Of a stretch of 63,213 bases of DNA, positions 1-7,320 are shown piece by piece (positions within the stretch are counted from its first letter, which is position 1; each line of letters starts with the position of its first letter). The stretch is from an uncultured Alphaproteobacteria bacterium (lineage in GTDB: Bacteria > Pseudomonadota > Alphaproteobacteria > Rhodobacterales > Rhodobacteraceae): contig CAJXHI010000016.1 of NCBI GenBank assembly GCA_913051655.1, positions 1 to 63,213 of the forward strand. Reading direction: 5' to 3'. Below the pieces are notes generated by a model. That model saw nothing but the letters and a program-made list of their open reading frames with translations, did no database searches and had not been told where the DNA came from. The position numbers and the translations under genes are program-made.

Positions 1-534
1 GAAAATACGCATTATTACGTGTCCCCCTTGCGAGCGATGAAACCGTTCTTTGCAAGATTCATGGGTATGCTGTTGCCGGTGCATCGAACACTGCGTTGTG
101 TGCCCTTTTGATGGAAGAGGATGCAGAAATTTGATACACGCCGAAACGTTTTTGGGCGGTTGTCTGACGACGGCTTTATGCGTTTATAGGTCTTTAGCAC
201 GAAGGGCCGAACCCGTGCTGTTTAATGGCGACGAAATATTAAGTCGCGTGGGAGAAGATAATGGACTTATCCTTAAGGCAGTGCTTAACTATCTGACGGA
301 AGAAGTTGCGTACCTCCCCACCAGCGTTCCCGTCAATTAAATTGCCACAAAAAAATGATAATCAATCCGGCGCTTGCGCAGATGGGCCCGATGCAAACGC
401 AACAGTTGGGCAAACTCTTTGATGGGTACACCAGGCATTTGGGAGAAGGATTGACTTTTAAGGCCCGTGCTCAGAACGAAGGTTGCGAAACAGTTGTCAA
501 AGTCCGTGACGAGGACCCCTTTAATTGGATCTAA
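1..534 (+). pseudogene. Eroded coding remnants, gene not recognised
   Basis: No single frame stays open here, yet protein-like segments appear in succession in different frames: about 44 codons ending near 131, a stretch to 340, and an open frame of 59 codons from the ATG at 355 to the stop at 532-534. The last piece ends with the residues VKVRDEDPFNWI. The shifting frames and internal stops look like an old gene broken by indels, as in the clear pseudogenes elsewhere in this window. I do not recognise the family. The left edge of the window cuts the region, so the 5' part may lie outside. From 535 to 667 I see no gene, only A+T-rich sequence in front of the S49 peptidase gene. Confidence 0.3.
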
Positions 535-667
535 AAATCCCGGCTTTCTCCATCAAACAAATGATTTCGTATCATAACTGCGACGTATTTAACTCAAATT
601 TTAATATTTATATGCTCTTTTGTGGGACTGTCTTGTTTGTTTGGTGTCGGGTATTTAAATAATCTCC

Positions 668-1465
668 ATGAAACTCAAAATTCCGTTTAGAAAACAACGT
701 AAAACCGTTTCAGTCCTACGCTTGTCTGGATTGATTGCAAATGGTGCACGGGGGCAGGTAAATGATCAAACTTTGGCGCCTATCATCGAAAAAGCCTTTG
801 AAAAAGGAAACCCGTCTGCAGTGGCATTGTTGGTCAATTCTCCGGGTGGGTCGCCTGTCCAGTCCTCACTGATTGGGTCGCGTATTCGTCGGCTTTCAAA
901 AGAAAAAAACGTCCCTGTTTTGGCTTTTGTCGAAGATGTGGCCGCATCTGGTGGGTATTGGATCGCTGTGGTGGCAGATGAGATATTTGTGGATGCAAAT
1001 TCTATTGTCGGATCAATCGGTGTGATTTCCGCAGGGTTTGGACTTCATGATCTGATCGCGCGTTATGGTGTTGAACGTAGAGTTTACACCGCGGGAACGT
1101 CAAAATCGACCCTCGATCCATTTCAACCCGAAAACAAAGACGACGTTCAGCGTCTCAAGTCGATGCTTGAAGATGTCCATGAGACATTTAAAAACCACGT
1201 TAACAAGTGCAGAGGTGAAAAGTTGTGTCAGGAGGAAGATCTTTTTAATGGCGCCTTTTGGACGGGACAAAAAGCTGTTGAGTTGGGATTGGTCGATCAA
1301 ATCGGTCATTTGGATGCGATTATAAAAGAACGATACGGTGATAAGGTGCGCATAAAGCATTATGGGCCCAAGAAAAGCTTGGTCTCTCGTTTTGGGGCAA
1401 AGATACTAAATGCTGCGGCCTTGCTAGCAGAAGAGAAAATTGCATTTGCGAGATTTGGATTATGA
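668..1465 (+). CDS. S49 family serine peptidase (SohB/SppA-like)
   Basis: This 265-residue protein belongs to the S49 (protease IV/SppA) family, which cuts leftover signal peptides or membrane-embedded peptides using a Ser/Lys dyad. The nucleophile is seen as S94 in AASGGYW, and the general-base lysine as K146 in TAGTSKSTLDPF. The motif LLVNSPGGSP upstream (near residues 54-63) is the usual oxyanion-side glycine loop. The length matches the short, single-domain SohB-like form, not the doubled E. coli SppA. No clear N-terminal membrane anchor is visible, since the first 20 residues are basic and not strongly hydrophobic. The next gene, a small membrane zinc-ribbon protein, starts 1 nt after the stop, so the two are probably co-transcribed and may act together at the membrane. 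The family call is firm; the substrate is unknown. Confidence 0.9.
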   Translation: MKLKIPFRKQRKTVSVLRLSGLIANGARGQVNDQTLAPIIEKAFEKGNPSAVALLVNSPGGSPVQSSLIGSRIRRLSKEKNVPVLAFVEDVAASGGYWIAVVADEIFVDANSIVGSIGVISAGFGLHDLIARYGVERRVYTAGTSKSTLDPFQPENKDDVQRLKSMLEDVHETFKNHVNKCRGEKLCQEEDLFNGAFWTGQKAVELGLVDQIGHLDAIIKERYGDKVRIKHYGPKKSLVSRFGAKILNAAALLAEEKIAFARFGL

Positions 1466-1466
1466 G

Positions 1467-1625
1467 ATGATATCAAAAATCGTTTTGCTGTTTTTAGTGG
1501 GGATGGCCATCCTTGCAATGCTTGGCCGCTTGAGCCTCCCTCGTAGAATACTGCCAAGGGCAAAACGTTGTGAAAAGTGTGGTCAGTTTAAAATTGGACG
1601 CTCTGCTTGTCAGTGTGAAGGATAA
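1467..1625 (+). CDS. Small membrane protein with C-terminal zinc ribbon
   Basis: A 52-residue protein begins with ATG one base after the S49 peptidase stop; a start 27 nt further upstream would overlap that gene. Residues 4-21 form one hydrophobic, probably membrane-spanning segment. The cytosolic tail carries two cysteine pairs, CEKC and CQC, separated by ten residues, a zinc-ribbon or rubredoxin-like knuckle. Coupling to the S49 peptidase upstream and the exchanger gene 9 nt downstream suggests an operon. No enzymatic function can be claimed; an accessory or regulatory role for the peptidase is only inference from the order. Confidence 0.65.
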   Translation: MISKIVLLFLVGMAILAMLGRLSLPRRILPRAKRCEKCGQFKIGRSACQCEG

Positions 1626-1634
1626 AAGAGCGCC

Positions 1635-2591
1635 ATGTTAAACTGGATATTATGTAGCAGTGGTTTGATCATCCTTCTCGTCGCTGGAGATAGCCTTGTT
1701 AAAGGCGCTGTAAACCTTAGCCTGCGTCTTGGGGTCCCAGCAATGATTATCAGCCTTACGATTGTCGCATTTGGGACATCTGCGCCAGAGCTACTTATTT
1801 CCTTGAATGCGACGCTTAGTGGTGCATCTGGGATTGCCATAGGAAATGTCGTTGGTTCGAACACTGCAAATGTTTTAATGGTTCTCGGGATACCGGCACT
1901 CTTGTTCACGCTTGATACGTCTAAGTGTGATACCAAAAAGTCCTATTTCTTCATGCTGCTTGCGACGGCAGTTTTTATTATGCTTGCCTTTACTGGAGGC
2001 TTTGGTCTTTGGCAGGGCGGGTTACTTTTAATACTTCTGGCACATTATCTTTGGAAAAATTTCAAAGAAGCACAGGAGCATAGGGCAGAAGATAGCGGTA
2101 ATCGTCCCAAACAAGCATCAGAATTCGAAGAGGCTGATCCTAATCTGGCAACTTGGAAAATTATGGCGTTTCTTATTGCGGGGCTTATTGGGTTGCCTGT
2201 TGGGGCGGATTTGCTGGTCGATAATGCTTCTGTGATAGCATACCGCTTTGGTGTTAGTGACGCGATTATCGGTTTGACGTTGATTGCTGTGGGTACATCA
2301 CTACCCGAATTAGCCACAACAACCGCGTGCGCTTATCGTAACCAAGCTGATGTAGCAATAGGTAATGTGATTGGGTCCAATATTTTCAATCTTTTGGCAA
2401 TTATTGGTGTCACTGCCATGGTCGATTTTATTACTGTTGCGTCATTGTTCCTACGATTTGATCTTTGGGTGATGCTGGCTTCGTCTTTGTTACTAATGCC
2501 TTTTGTAATTTATCGGGTATATCTGACAAGGTTATGGGGATTACTATTGACGGCGCTGTATCTGAGCTATCTGCAAATCATAATACTTTAA
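1635..2591 (+). CDS. Calcium/sodium antiporter (CaCA family, YrbG-like)
   Basis: This 318-residue integral membrane protein is a cation/Ca2+ exchanger that would expel Ca2+ across the inner membrane in exchange for Na+ or H+. Two inverted alpha-repeats, the family hallmark, are visible: GTSAPELLISLNA followed by GNVVGSNTANVLMVLG in the N-terminal half, and GTSLPELATTTACA followed by GNVIGSNIFNLLAIIG in the C-terminal half. The acidic residue in each PEL motif is the ion ligand. About ten hydrophobic helices are interrupted by an acidic cytosolic loop around residues 140-170. Length is normal for bacterial members. It sits 9 nt after the zinc-ribbon gene and 15 nt before the reductase gene, so all four are plausibly one transcript. 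Confidence 0.92.
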   Translation: MLNWILCSSGLIILLVAGDSLVKGAVNLSLRLGVPAMIISLTIVAFGTSAPELLISLNATLSGASGIAIGNVVGSNTANVLMVLGIPALLFTLDTSKCDTKKSYFFMLLATAVFIMLAFTGGFGLWQGGLLLILLAHYLWKNFKEAQEHRAEDSGNRPKQASEFEEADPNLATWKIMAFLIAGLIGLPVGADLLVDNASVIAYRFGVSDAIIGLTLIAVGTSLPELATTTACAYRNQADVAIGNVIGSNIFNLLAIIGVTAMVDFITVASLFLRFDLWVMLASSLLLMPFVIYRVYLTRLWGLLLTALYLSYLQIIIL

Positions 2592-2606
2592 ACAAAAGAG
2601 GTGCCC

Positions 2607-3383
2607 ATGCGTGCATTGGTGACAGGCGCGGCAAGGCGCATCGGACGTGAGATTGCCGTTTATTTAGCGGAGTGTGGCTATGAGTTGGTCGTGCATTACC
2701 ATACCTCTGAAGCAGAAGCGCTATCCGTCGTAGAAGACATCCGAGCAAAAGGCACTGCTGCCGAAGCGCTCTCGGCAGATTTGCTGGATGAGGCAGAGGT
2801 AAACACCTTGATACCCCGCGCAGCGCAAGCGCTAAATGGTCCGCTTACGCTTTTGATCAATAATGCCTCGATATTTGAATACGATACCGTGCAGACGGCG
2901 ACGCGGGAAAACTGGGATCGTCATTTGGAAAGCAATCTTAGGGCACCTTTTGTCCTTACACAGGCCTTTGCAGCACAGGCCCCTGCAACAGGTGTGGATC
3001 GAAACGATGAACCTATCGCGACGTCAATGATTGTTAACTTAGTAGATCAGCGGGTGAAAAAACTTACTCCCGAGTTTTCAACCTATTCTATTGCAAAAAT
3101 GGGTCTTTGGGCTTTAACCACAATTTCGGCCCAAGGATTAGCACCGCAGATCCGCGTAAACGCCATCGGGCCGGGGCCTACTTTGCGGGGTGGCCGGCAG
3201 TCAGATCAGCATTTTTCAAGCCAACGAGCGAACACTATTTTGGAGCGTGGCGCAAACGTGGAAGACGTTACTGCGGCGCTTGGTTATTTCATGAATGCTC
3301 CGGCCGTAACTGGGCAATTGTTGTGCGTAGATGGTGGCCAACACCTCGCGTGGCAGACGCCAGATGTTCTTGGCGTGGAGTGA
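2607..3383 (+). CDS. SDR family reductase, FolM/pteridine reductase-like
   Basis: This 258-residue short-chain dehydrogenase has the NADP-binding motif TGAARRIG near residues 6-13 and NNAS near 85-88. The active site is informative: where most SDR enzymes have a serine, this one has aspartate (LVDQRV, D147), followed by Y160 and K164 in YSIAK. The Asp-Tyr-Lys set and the TGX3RxG motif are typical of pteridine reductase PTR1 and of FolM (dihydromonapterin reductase), so reduction of a pterin or folate is the best guess; biochemical identity is inferred. The ATG at 2607 is preferred over the GTG at 2601 because AGAGG lies at the right distance before it. It ends about 320 nt before uvrC. Confidence 0.85.
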   Translation: MRALVTGAARRIGREIAVYLAECGYELVVHYHTSEAEALSVVEDIRAKGTAAEALSADLLDEAEVNTLIPRAAQALNGPLTLLINNASIFEYDTVQTATRENWDRHLESNLRAPFVLTQAFAAQAPATGVDRNDEPIATSMIVNLVDQRVKKLTPEFSTYSIAKMGLWALTTISAQGLAPQIRVNAIGPGPTLRGGRQSDQHFSSQRANTILERGANVEDVTAALGYFMNAPAVTGQLLCVDGGQHLAWQTPDVLGVE

Positions 3384-3402
3384 GCATGATAAAGGAGCGG
3401 CC

Positions 3403-3462
3403 ATGAGTTGTGCACCATTAGCAACCTTTATCATATTGTTGTCACTTTTTCTGTATTTTTGA
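3403..3462 (+). CDS. Possible 19-residue hydrophobic peptide
   Basis: An ATG with a good ribosome site (AAAGGAGCGGCC before it) opens a 19-codon frame ending in TGA. It encodes a short peptide with a hydrophobic core, ATFIILLSLFLYF, able to span a membrane. A six-codon frame starting at 3386 overlaps it as ATGA. It directly follows the reductase stop. It may be chance, but the ribosome site and composition are better than random. No known family. Confidence 0.2.
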   Translation: MSCAPLATFIILLSLFLYF

Positions 3463-3581
3463 GATATTTGAAAATATTGATAAAAAATATTGTTGGAATT
3501 CAATGAGTTAAATTTATGCCTAATTTTTGTGCAATTTGTATAACAGCTGAAAATTCAAGAGAAATTTCGAAATTTTATACC

Positions 3582-3602
3582 TTATCCTCAAAGTTATCCA
3601 CA
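3582..3602 (+). other. DnaA-box-like pair
   Basis: TTATCCACA at 3594-3602 is a perfect DnaA-box consensus, and TTATCCTCA at 3582-3590 is one mismatch away. They lie 12 bp apart in the same orientation within A+T-rich intergenic DNA. Two sites are too few to call an origin; they could also titrate DnaA or let it regulate uvrC. Confidence 0.3.
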
Positions 3603-3702
3603 GGAACAGTGGAAAGGTTTAGACTTGTATTTGGATGGATTACATTGCAGGGCAGAAAGAATCATAAACATCTGGTATGGGGCTATATCTTAAGAAAATC
3701 TG

Positions 3703-5550
3703 ATGGTAATAAAAGGTTATGATCTCATCCAAAAGTATCTTTCGAGCTTAGACACAAAGCCAGGTGTCTACCGAATGCTTGATGAAAAGGCGCGGGTGCT
3801 TTATGTGGGTAAAGCGCGAAACTTGAAGGTGCGCGTGTCTAATTATTCTCGGCCCGGTGGACACAGCGCGCGCATTGAACGGATGATTTCTGAAACCGCC
3901 TCAATGATGTTTTTGACCACTAATACGGAAACTGAAGCGCTTCTGCTTGAACAAAATCTAATTAAACAGCTTAAGCCGGTTTATAATGTCTTGCTGCGCG
4001 ATGATAAATCTTTCCCTAATATTTTGGTCACGGGAACCCATGCTTTTCCTCAGATCAAAAAACATCGCGGTGCGAAAAAGGAAAAGGGGGACTATTATGG
4101 ACCCTTTGCGAGCGCGGGGGCTGTAAACAGAACGCTATCGCAGCTACAGCGCGTGTTTTTGCTACGCAATTGTTCGGATGCAATGTTTGATAGCCGTACG
4201 CGGCCCTGTCTGCAGTATCAGATCAAACGTTGCAGTGGCCCTTGTGTAGGTAAGATTTCTGAAAAGGATTACGCTGCATCGGTCAAAGACGCAGAACGAT
4301 TTTTATCTGGTAAGTCCACCGAAATCCAAGAGACGCTAGCCAAGGACATGGCCGAGGCTGCAGCGATCATGGAATTTGAACGTGCTGCGGCCCTTCGTGA
4401 TCGTATACGTGCTTTGACGCAAGTCCAAACGACGCAAGGCATTAATCCCAGAACAGTAAGCGAAGCGGATATGGTGGCGCTCCATCTGGAGTCTGGTCAA
4501 GCTTGCGTACAAGTCTTTTTTATTCGTGCGAACCAAAATTGGGGAAACCGCGATTTCTATCCAAGGGTCAGCGGGGACATGACCCATCAAGAAGTGCTCG
4601 AAGCTTTCCTTGGTCAGTTTTACGCCACTAAGGACCCTGCGCGTCAGATCATTCTGTCTCATGATATCGAAAATAGTGACCTGATGCAGAATATGCTCAG
4701 TGAAAAACTGGGTCGAAAGGTGGACCTAATCGTTCCCCAAAAGGGTGAAAAACGTGATCTTTTAATTGCCGCCACGCGCAATGCGAAAGAAAGCCTCTTG
4801 CGTAAAATGGCAGAAAGCGCAACGCAGGGAAAATTGCTCAGAGGGTTGGCAGAAGCCTTTGATCTTTCCAATCCGCCAAAGCGGATTGAGGTTTATGACA
4901 ACTCGCATATTCAAGGCGCCTTTGCCGTTGGCGCTATGATCGTGTCAGGGCCAGAGGGTTTTCAGAAAAAAAGTTACCGCAAATTCAATATTCAGGGCGA
5001 TAGCCTGAGTCCTGGTGATGATTTCGGCATGATGAAAGAAGTGCTATCGCGCCGCTTTAAACGGCTGATAAAAGAAGATCCAGATCGCCAAGGAGAACAA
5101 TGGCCGGACCTTCTGCTTATTGACGGGGGGGCAGGGCAAGTATCCGCGGTGGCAGAGACAATGCATGAGTTCGGTGTTGAGCACATTGCGATGGTGGGAG
5201 TCGCTAAGGGAGTTGATCGCGATCACGGGAAAGAAGAATTCCATGTATCTGGAAAACGCCCCTTTGCCCTACAAAGGAATGACCCTGTGCTGTATTTTGT
5301 GCAACGTTTGCGCGATGAGGCGCACCGTTTCGCCATTGGAATGCATCGTGCCAAACGTGCAAAATCAGTTTTGGCCTCTCCTCTGGACGAAATCGACGGC
5401 GTTGGTGCGTCACGTAAACGTGCTCTTCTAGCACATTTTGGTTCAGCCAAAGCAGTGAGTCGCGCAAATCTTGCAGACCTTAAAGCGGTCGACGGCGTCT
5501 CTGCGGCCATGGCGGAAAAGATCTATCATTTCTTCCAAGAAAAAGGATGA
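3703..5550 (+). CDS. uvrC: Excinuclease ABC subunit C
   Basis: UvrC makes both incisions around bulky DNA lesions in nucleotide excision repair, acting on the UvrB-DNA complex. The 615-residue protein has all expected parts. The N-terminal GIY-YIG nuclease contains PGVYRMLDEKARVLYVGKA near residues 20-38 and makes the 3' incision. A Cys cluster follows near 165-180 (RPCLQYQIKRCSGPC). Next come a UVR domain that contacts UvrB (about 215-250), the RNase H-like domain for the 5' incision with RIEVYDNSHIQG near 395, and a C-terminal helix-hairpin-helix DNA-binding region (about 560-612). Length is typical. It converges with the P1 peptidase gene, leaving two bases between the stops. Confidence 0.97.
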   Translation: MVIKGYDLIQKYLSSLDTKPGVYRMLDEKARVLYVGKARNLKVRVSNYSRPGGHSARIERMISETASMMFLTTNTETEALLLEQNLIKQLKPVYNVLLRDDKSFPNILVTGTHAFPQIKKHRGAKKEKGDYYGPFASAGAVNRTLSQLQRVFLLRNCSDAMFDSRTRPCLQYQIKRCSGPCVGKISEKDYAASVKDAERFLSGKSTEIQETLAKDMAEAAAIMEFERAAALRDRIRALTQVQTTQGINPRTVSEADMVALHLESGQACVQVFFIRANQNWGNRDFYPRVSGDMTHQEVLEAFLGQFYATKDPARQIILSHDIENSDLMQNMLSEKLGRKVDLIVPQKGEKRDLLIAATRNAKESLLRKMAESATQGKLLRGLAEAFDLSNPPKRIEVYDNSHIQGAFAVGAMIVSGPEGFQKKSYRKFNIQGDSLSPGDDFGMMKEVLSRRFKRLIKEDPDRQGEQWPDLLLIDGGAGQVSAVAETMHEFGVEHIAMVGVAKGVDRDHGKEEFHVSGKRPFALQRNDPVLYFVQRLRDEAHRFAIGMHRAKRAKSVLASPLDEIDGVGASRKRALLAHFGSAKAVSRANLADLKAVDGVSAAMAEKIYHFFQEKG

Positions 5551-5552
5551 GG

Positions 5553-6560
5553 CTAACCACCGTTAAGCTTTTGATAGGTCTTCAGCCGATCTTCTGGATA
5601 GGTGCGCGCATAAAAAACGCCACGTGCTAAGGCGCGTGCGACGCATAGGCTTGCTGCGTGGCAAATCTCTGAGAATTCCAAAATTGTTTGTGGGGCGGGC
5701 ATTTTATCCGTGGCTGCGGCGAAGATCAGATCTCCGTCCAATGGCAAATGGGACGGCACAAGCGCGCGGGCAAAACCATCATGGGTAACTGTAGCCAATC
5801 GGTGTGCTTCAGATTTGCTTAGAGTAGCATCAGTCGCAACGATGGCGATGGAGGTATTGGTTTGTGGCATCAAAGCGCCCAGCTTTGTCTGCTCAAGGCC
5901 TTGACCATGTGCGCCACCTGATGGCGGTCCCAGTCCTCCGAATTCCGCAGCGACTTCAAAAGACGCAGCCCAAAAATGTGTGCCGCTTTCGTCTGTAGGA
6001 TTGCCCACCGGATTAGCGGCCACCAATGCTCCCACAGTGATACCATTTGACAGAGTAAAAGACGCAGATCCGAGCCCGCCTTTCATCATACCACATTGCG
6101 CGCCAAATCCCGCGCCAAAACTGCCAAGTCGAAAATTGTCATTCAAAGCGTCATAGGCGCGGCGCCCCAGTTCTGGGTATGGATTTTGAGACCAATTTTT
6201 GTCTCCACCGTTGTTCAGGTCGAATAAGATCGCCGCAGGTACCAGTGGAATGGGATGACCCGCGGCAATAAAGCCACGCCCCGCTTTGCGCAACCGCTCA
6301 ACAACTCCCGAGGCTGCATCCACACCAAAGGCAGACCCACCAGAAAGCACCAAAGCATCGACGCCAATCGCGGTCTTGTCTGGAGCCAGAAGATCAGTTT
6401 CTCGAGTTCCAGGTGCACCGCCCATAACAAAGTAAGAGGCAGTAAAGGGAGCATCGCTACTGACCACGCTCACGCCTGATTTCAACTTCTCATCATGGGC
6501 ATTTCCAACAAGAATGCCCTGAACATCCGTGATCAGATTTTTCGTGCCCGCCTGCATCAT
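5553..6560 (-). CDS. P1 family (S58) aminopeptidase/amidohydrolase
   Basis: The 335-residue protein belongs to the DmpA/NylC (S58) family of N-terminal-nucleophile hydrolases, which self-cleave into two chains and hydrolyse peptides, beta-peptides or cyclic and oligomeric amides. Family motifs visible are SGGSAFGVDAASGV near residues 73-86 and GITVGALVAANPVGNP near 173-188. The probable self-cleavage site is in QTNTSIAIVATDA near 233-245, where cleavage before T236 would free the catalytic threonine. It is the last gene of a minus-strand operon: its ATG overlaps the SDR stop as TGATG, so translation is coupled. The grouping with an aldehyde dehydrogenase and an SDR enzyme suggests catabolism of an amide-containing or amino-alcohol-derived compound, which is inference. 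Confidence 0.88.
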   Translation of the reverse strand: MMQAGTKNLITDVQGILVGNAHDEKLKSGVSVVSSDAPFTASYFVMGGAPGTRETDLLAPDKTAIGVDALVLSGGSAFGVDAASGVVERLRKAGRGFIAAGHPIPLVPAAILFDLNNGGDKNWSQNPYPELGRRAYDALNDNFRLGSFGAGFGAQCGMMKGGLGSASFTLSNGITVGALVAANPVGNPTDESGTHFWAASFEVAAEFGGLGPPSGGAHGQGLEQTKLGALMPQTNTSIAIVATDATLSKSEAHRLATVTHDGFARALVPSHLPLDGDLIFAAATDKMPAPQTILEFSEICHAASLCVARALARGVFYARTYPEDRLKTYQKLNGG

Positions 6561-7306
6561 CAGATACAGCGACCCCCGTCAACTTGCATACAGACCCCCG
6601 TAACCATGCTGGCCTCATCTGAGCAGAGATAACAAGAGGCATTGGCAATGTCATCGGGCACTGCAAAGCGGCCGAGCGGAATACTTGACAGAAATTGCTG
6701 CCGCATTTGAGGGGTATCGTCGCCGAGGAAAGAGGCCAAGAGCGGCGTTTCGCCGGCAACAGGGTTTACAGCATTTACACGGATGTTGAACGGGGCAAGT
6801 TCAACGGCCATAGTACGAGTTGCGGTATTCATCCAACCCTTTGAAGAATTGTACCAATTTAGGTTTGGACGCGGTGACACCCCAGCCGTGGAAGCAATGT
6901 TTAATATATTACCTGATTTGCGGGCCTTCATATCGGGCACAAACTCTTGAGCCATTAGATAGACGGATTTACAATTTACCTGAAAAACGCGGTCAAACTC
7001 TTCTTCGCTGACCTCATCCAGAGGCGTGGGTAAATGGGTGATGCCTGCATTGTTGACTACGATATCAATTGGCCCAAAAGCCTCTGTCGATTGCGTTTTC
7101 AAAGCATTTACCGATGCACGATTTCCTACATCGCAATGCGCGGCAACTGTATTTTCGCCAAGCGTTTGGCTAAGGGTTTCAGTCGCAGCTTGATTAATAT
7201 CTGCAATCACTACGCGCGCGCCTTCGCTCAGAAATTTCTTTACAATCGCCTCTCCGAACCCCGAAGCACCACCCGTTACAACGGCTGTTTTGTTTGTCAG
7301 TCGCAT
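6560..7306 (-). CDS. SDR family oxidoreductase (FabG-like)
   Basis: A 248-residue classical short-chain dehydrogenase. It shows the nucleotide-binding motif TGGASGFG at residues 11-18, D36 typical of NAD preference (VVIADIN), NNAG at 85-88, and the active-site S139, Y152 and K156 (WYNSSKG). The C-terminal end, GVCMQVDGGRCI, is the standard SDR finish. It would oxidise or reduce an alcohol/ketone pair. It lies 14 nt after the aldehyde dehydrogenase gene and overlaps the P1 peptidase start by one base, so it is the middle gene of a three-gene operon. It may supply an aldehyde to, or accept product from, its upstream neighbour; the substrate is unknown. Confidence 0.9.
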   Translation of the reverse strand: MRLTNKTAVVTGGASGFGEAIVKKFLSEGARVVIADINQAATETLSQTLGENTVAAHCDVGNRASVNALKTQSTEAFGPIDIVVNNAGITHLPTPLDEVSEEEFDRVFQVNCKSVYLMAQEFVPDMKARKSGNILNIASTAGVSPRPNLNWYNSSKGWMNTATRTMAVELAPFNIRVNAVNPVAGETPLLASFLGDDTPQMRQQFLSSIPLGRFAVPDDIANASCYLCSDEASMVTGVCMQVDGGRCI

Positions 7307-7320
7307 TTCATGATCCTTTT

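Larger units (their letters stand above)
3384..3702. other. A+T-rich gap before uvrC
   Basis: This 319-base stretch is markedly A+T-rich and carries no convincing gene. It holds a possible 19-codon hydrophobic ORF (3403-3462) and two adjacent DnaA-box-like nonamers (3582-3602), each listed separately. A longer open frame crossing it at 3516-3722 has no ribosome site and a non-protein-like composition. The region presumably contains the uvrC promoter. Confidence 0.5.

Noticed and set aside
3384-3702. Chromosomal replication origin
   Set aside because: Only two DnaA-like boxes were found and none of the genes usual near alphaproteobacterial origins are present; kept only as a minor finding.
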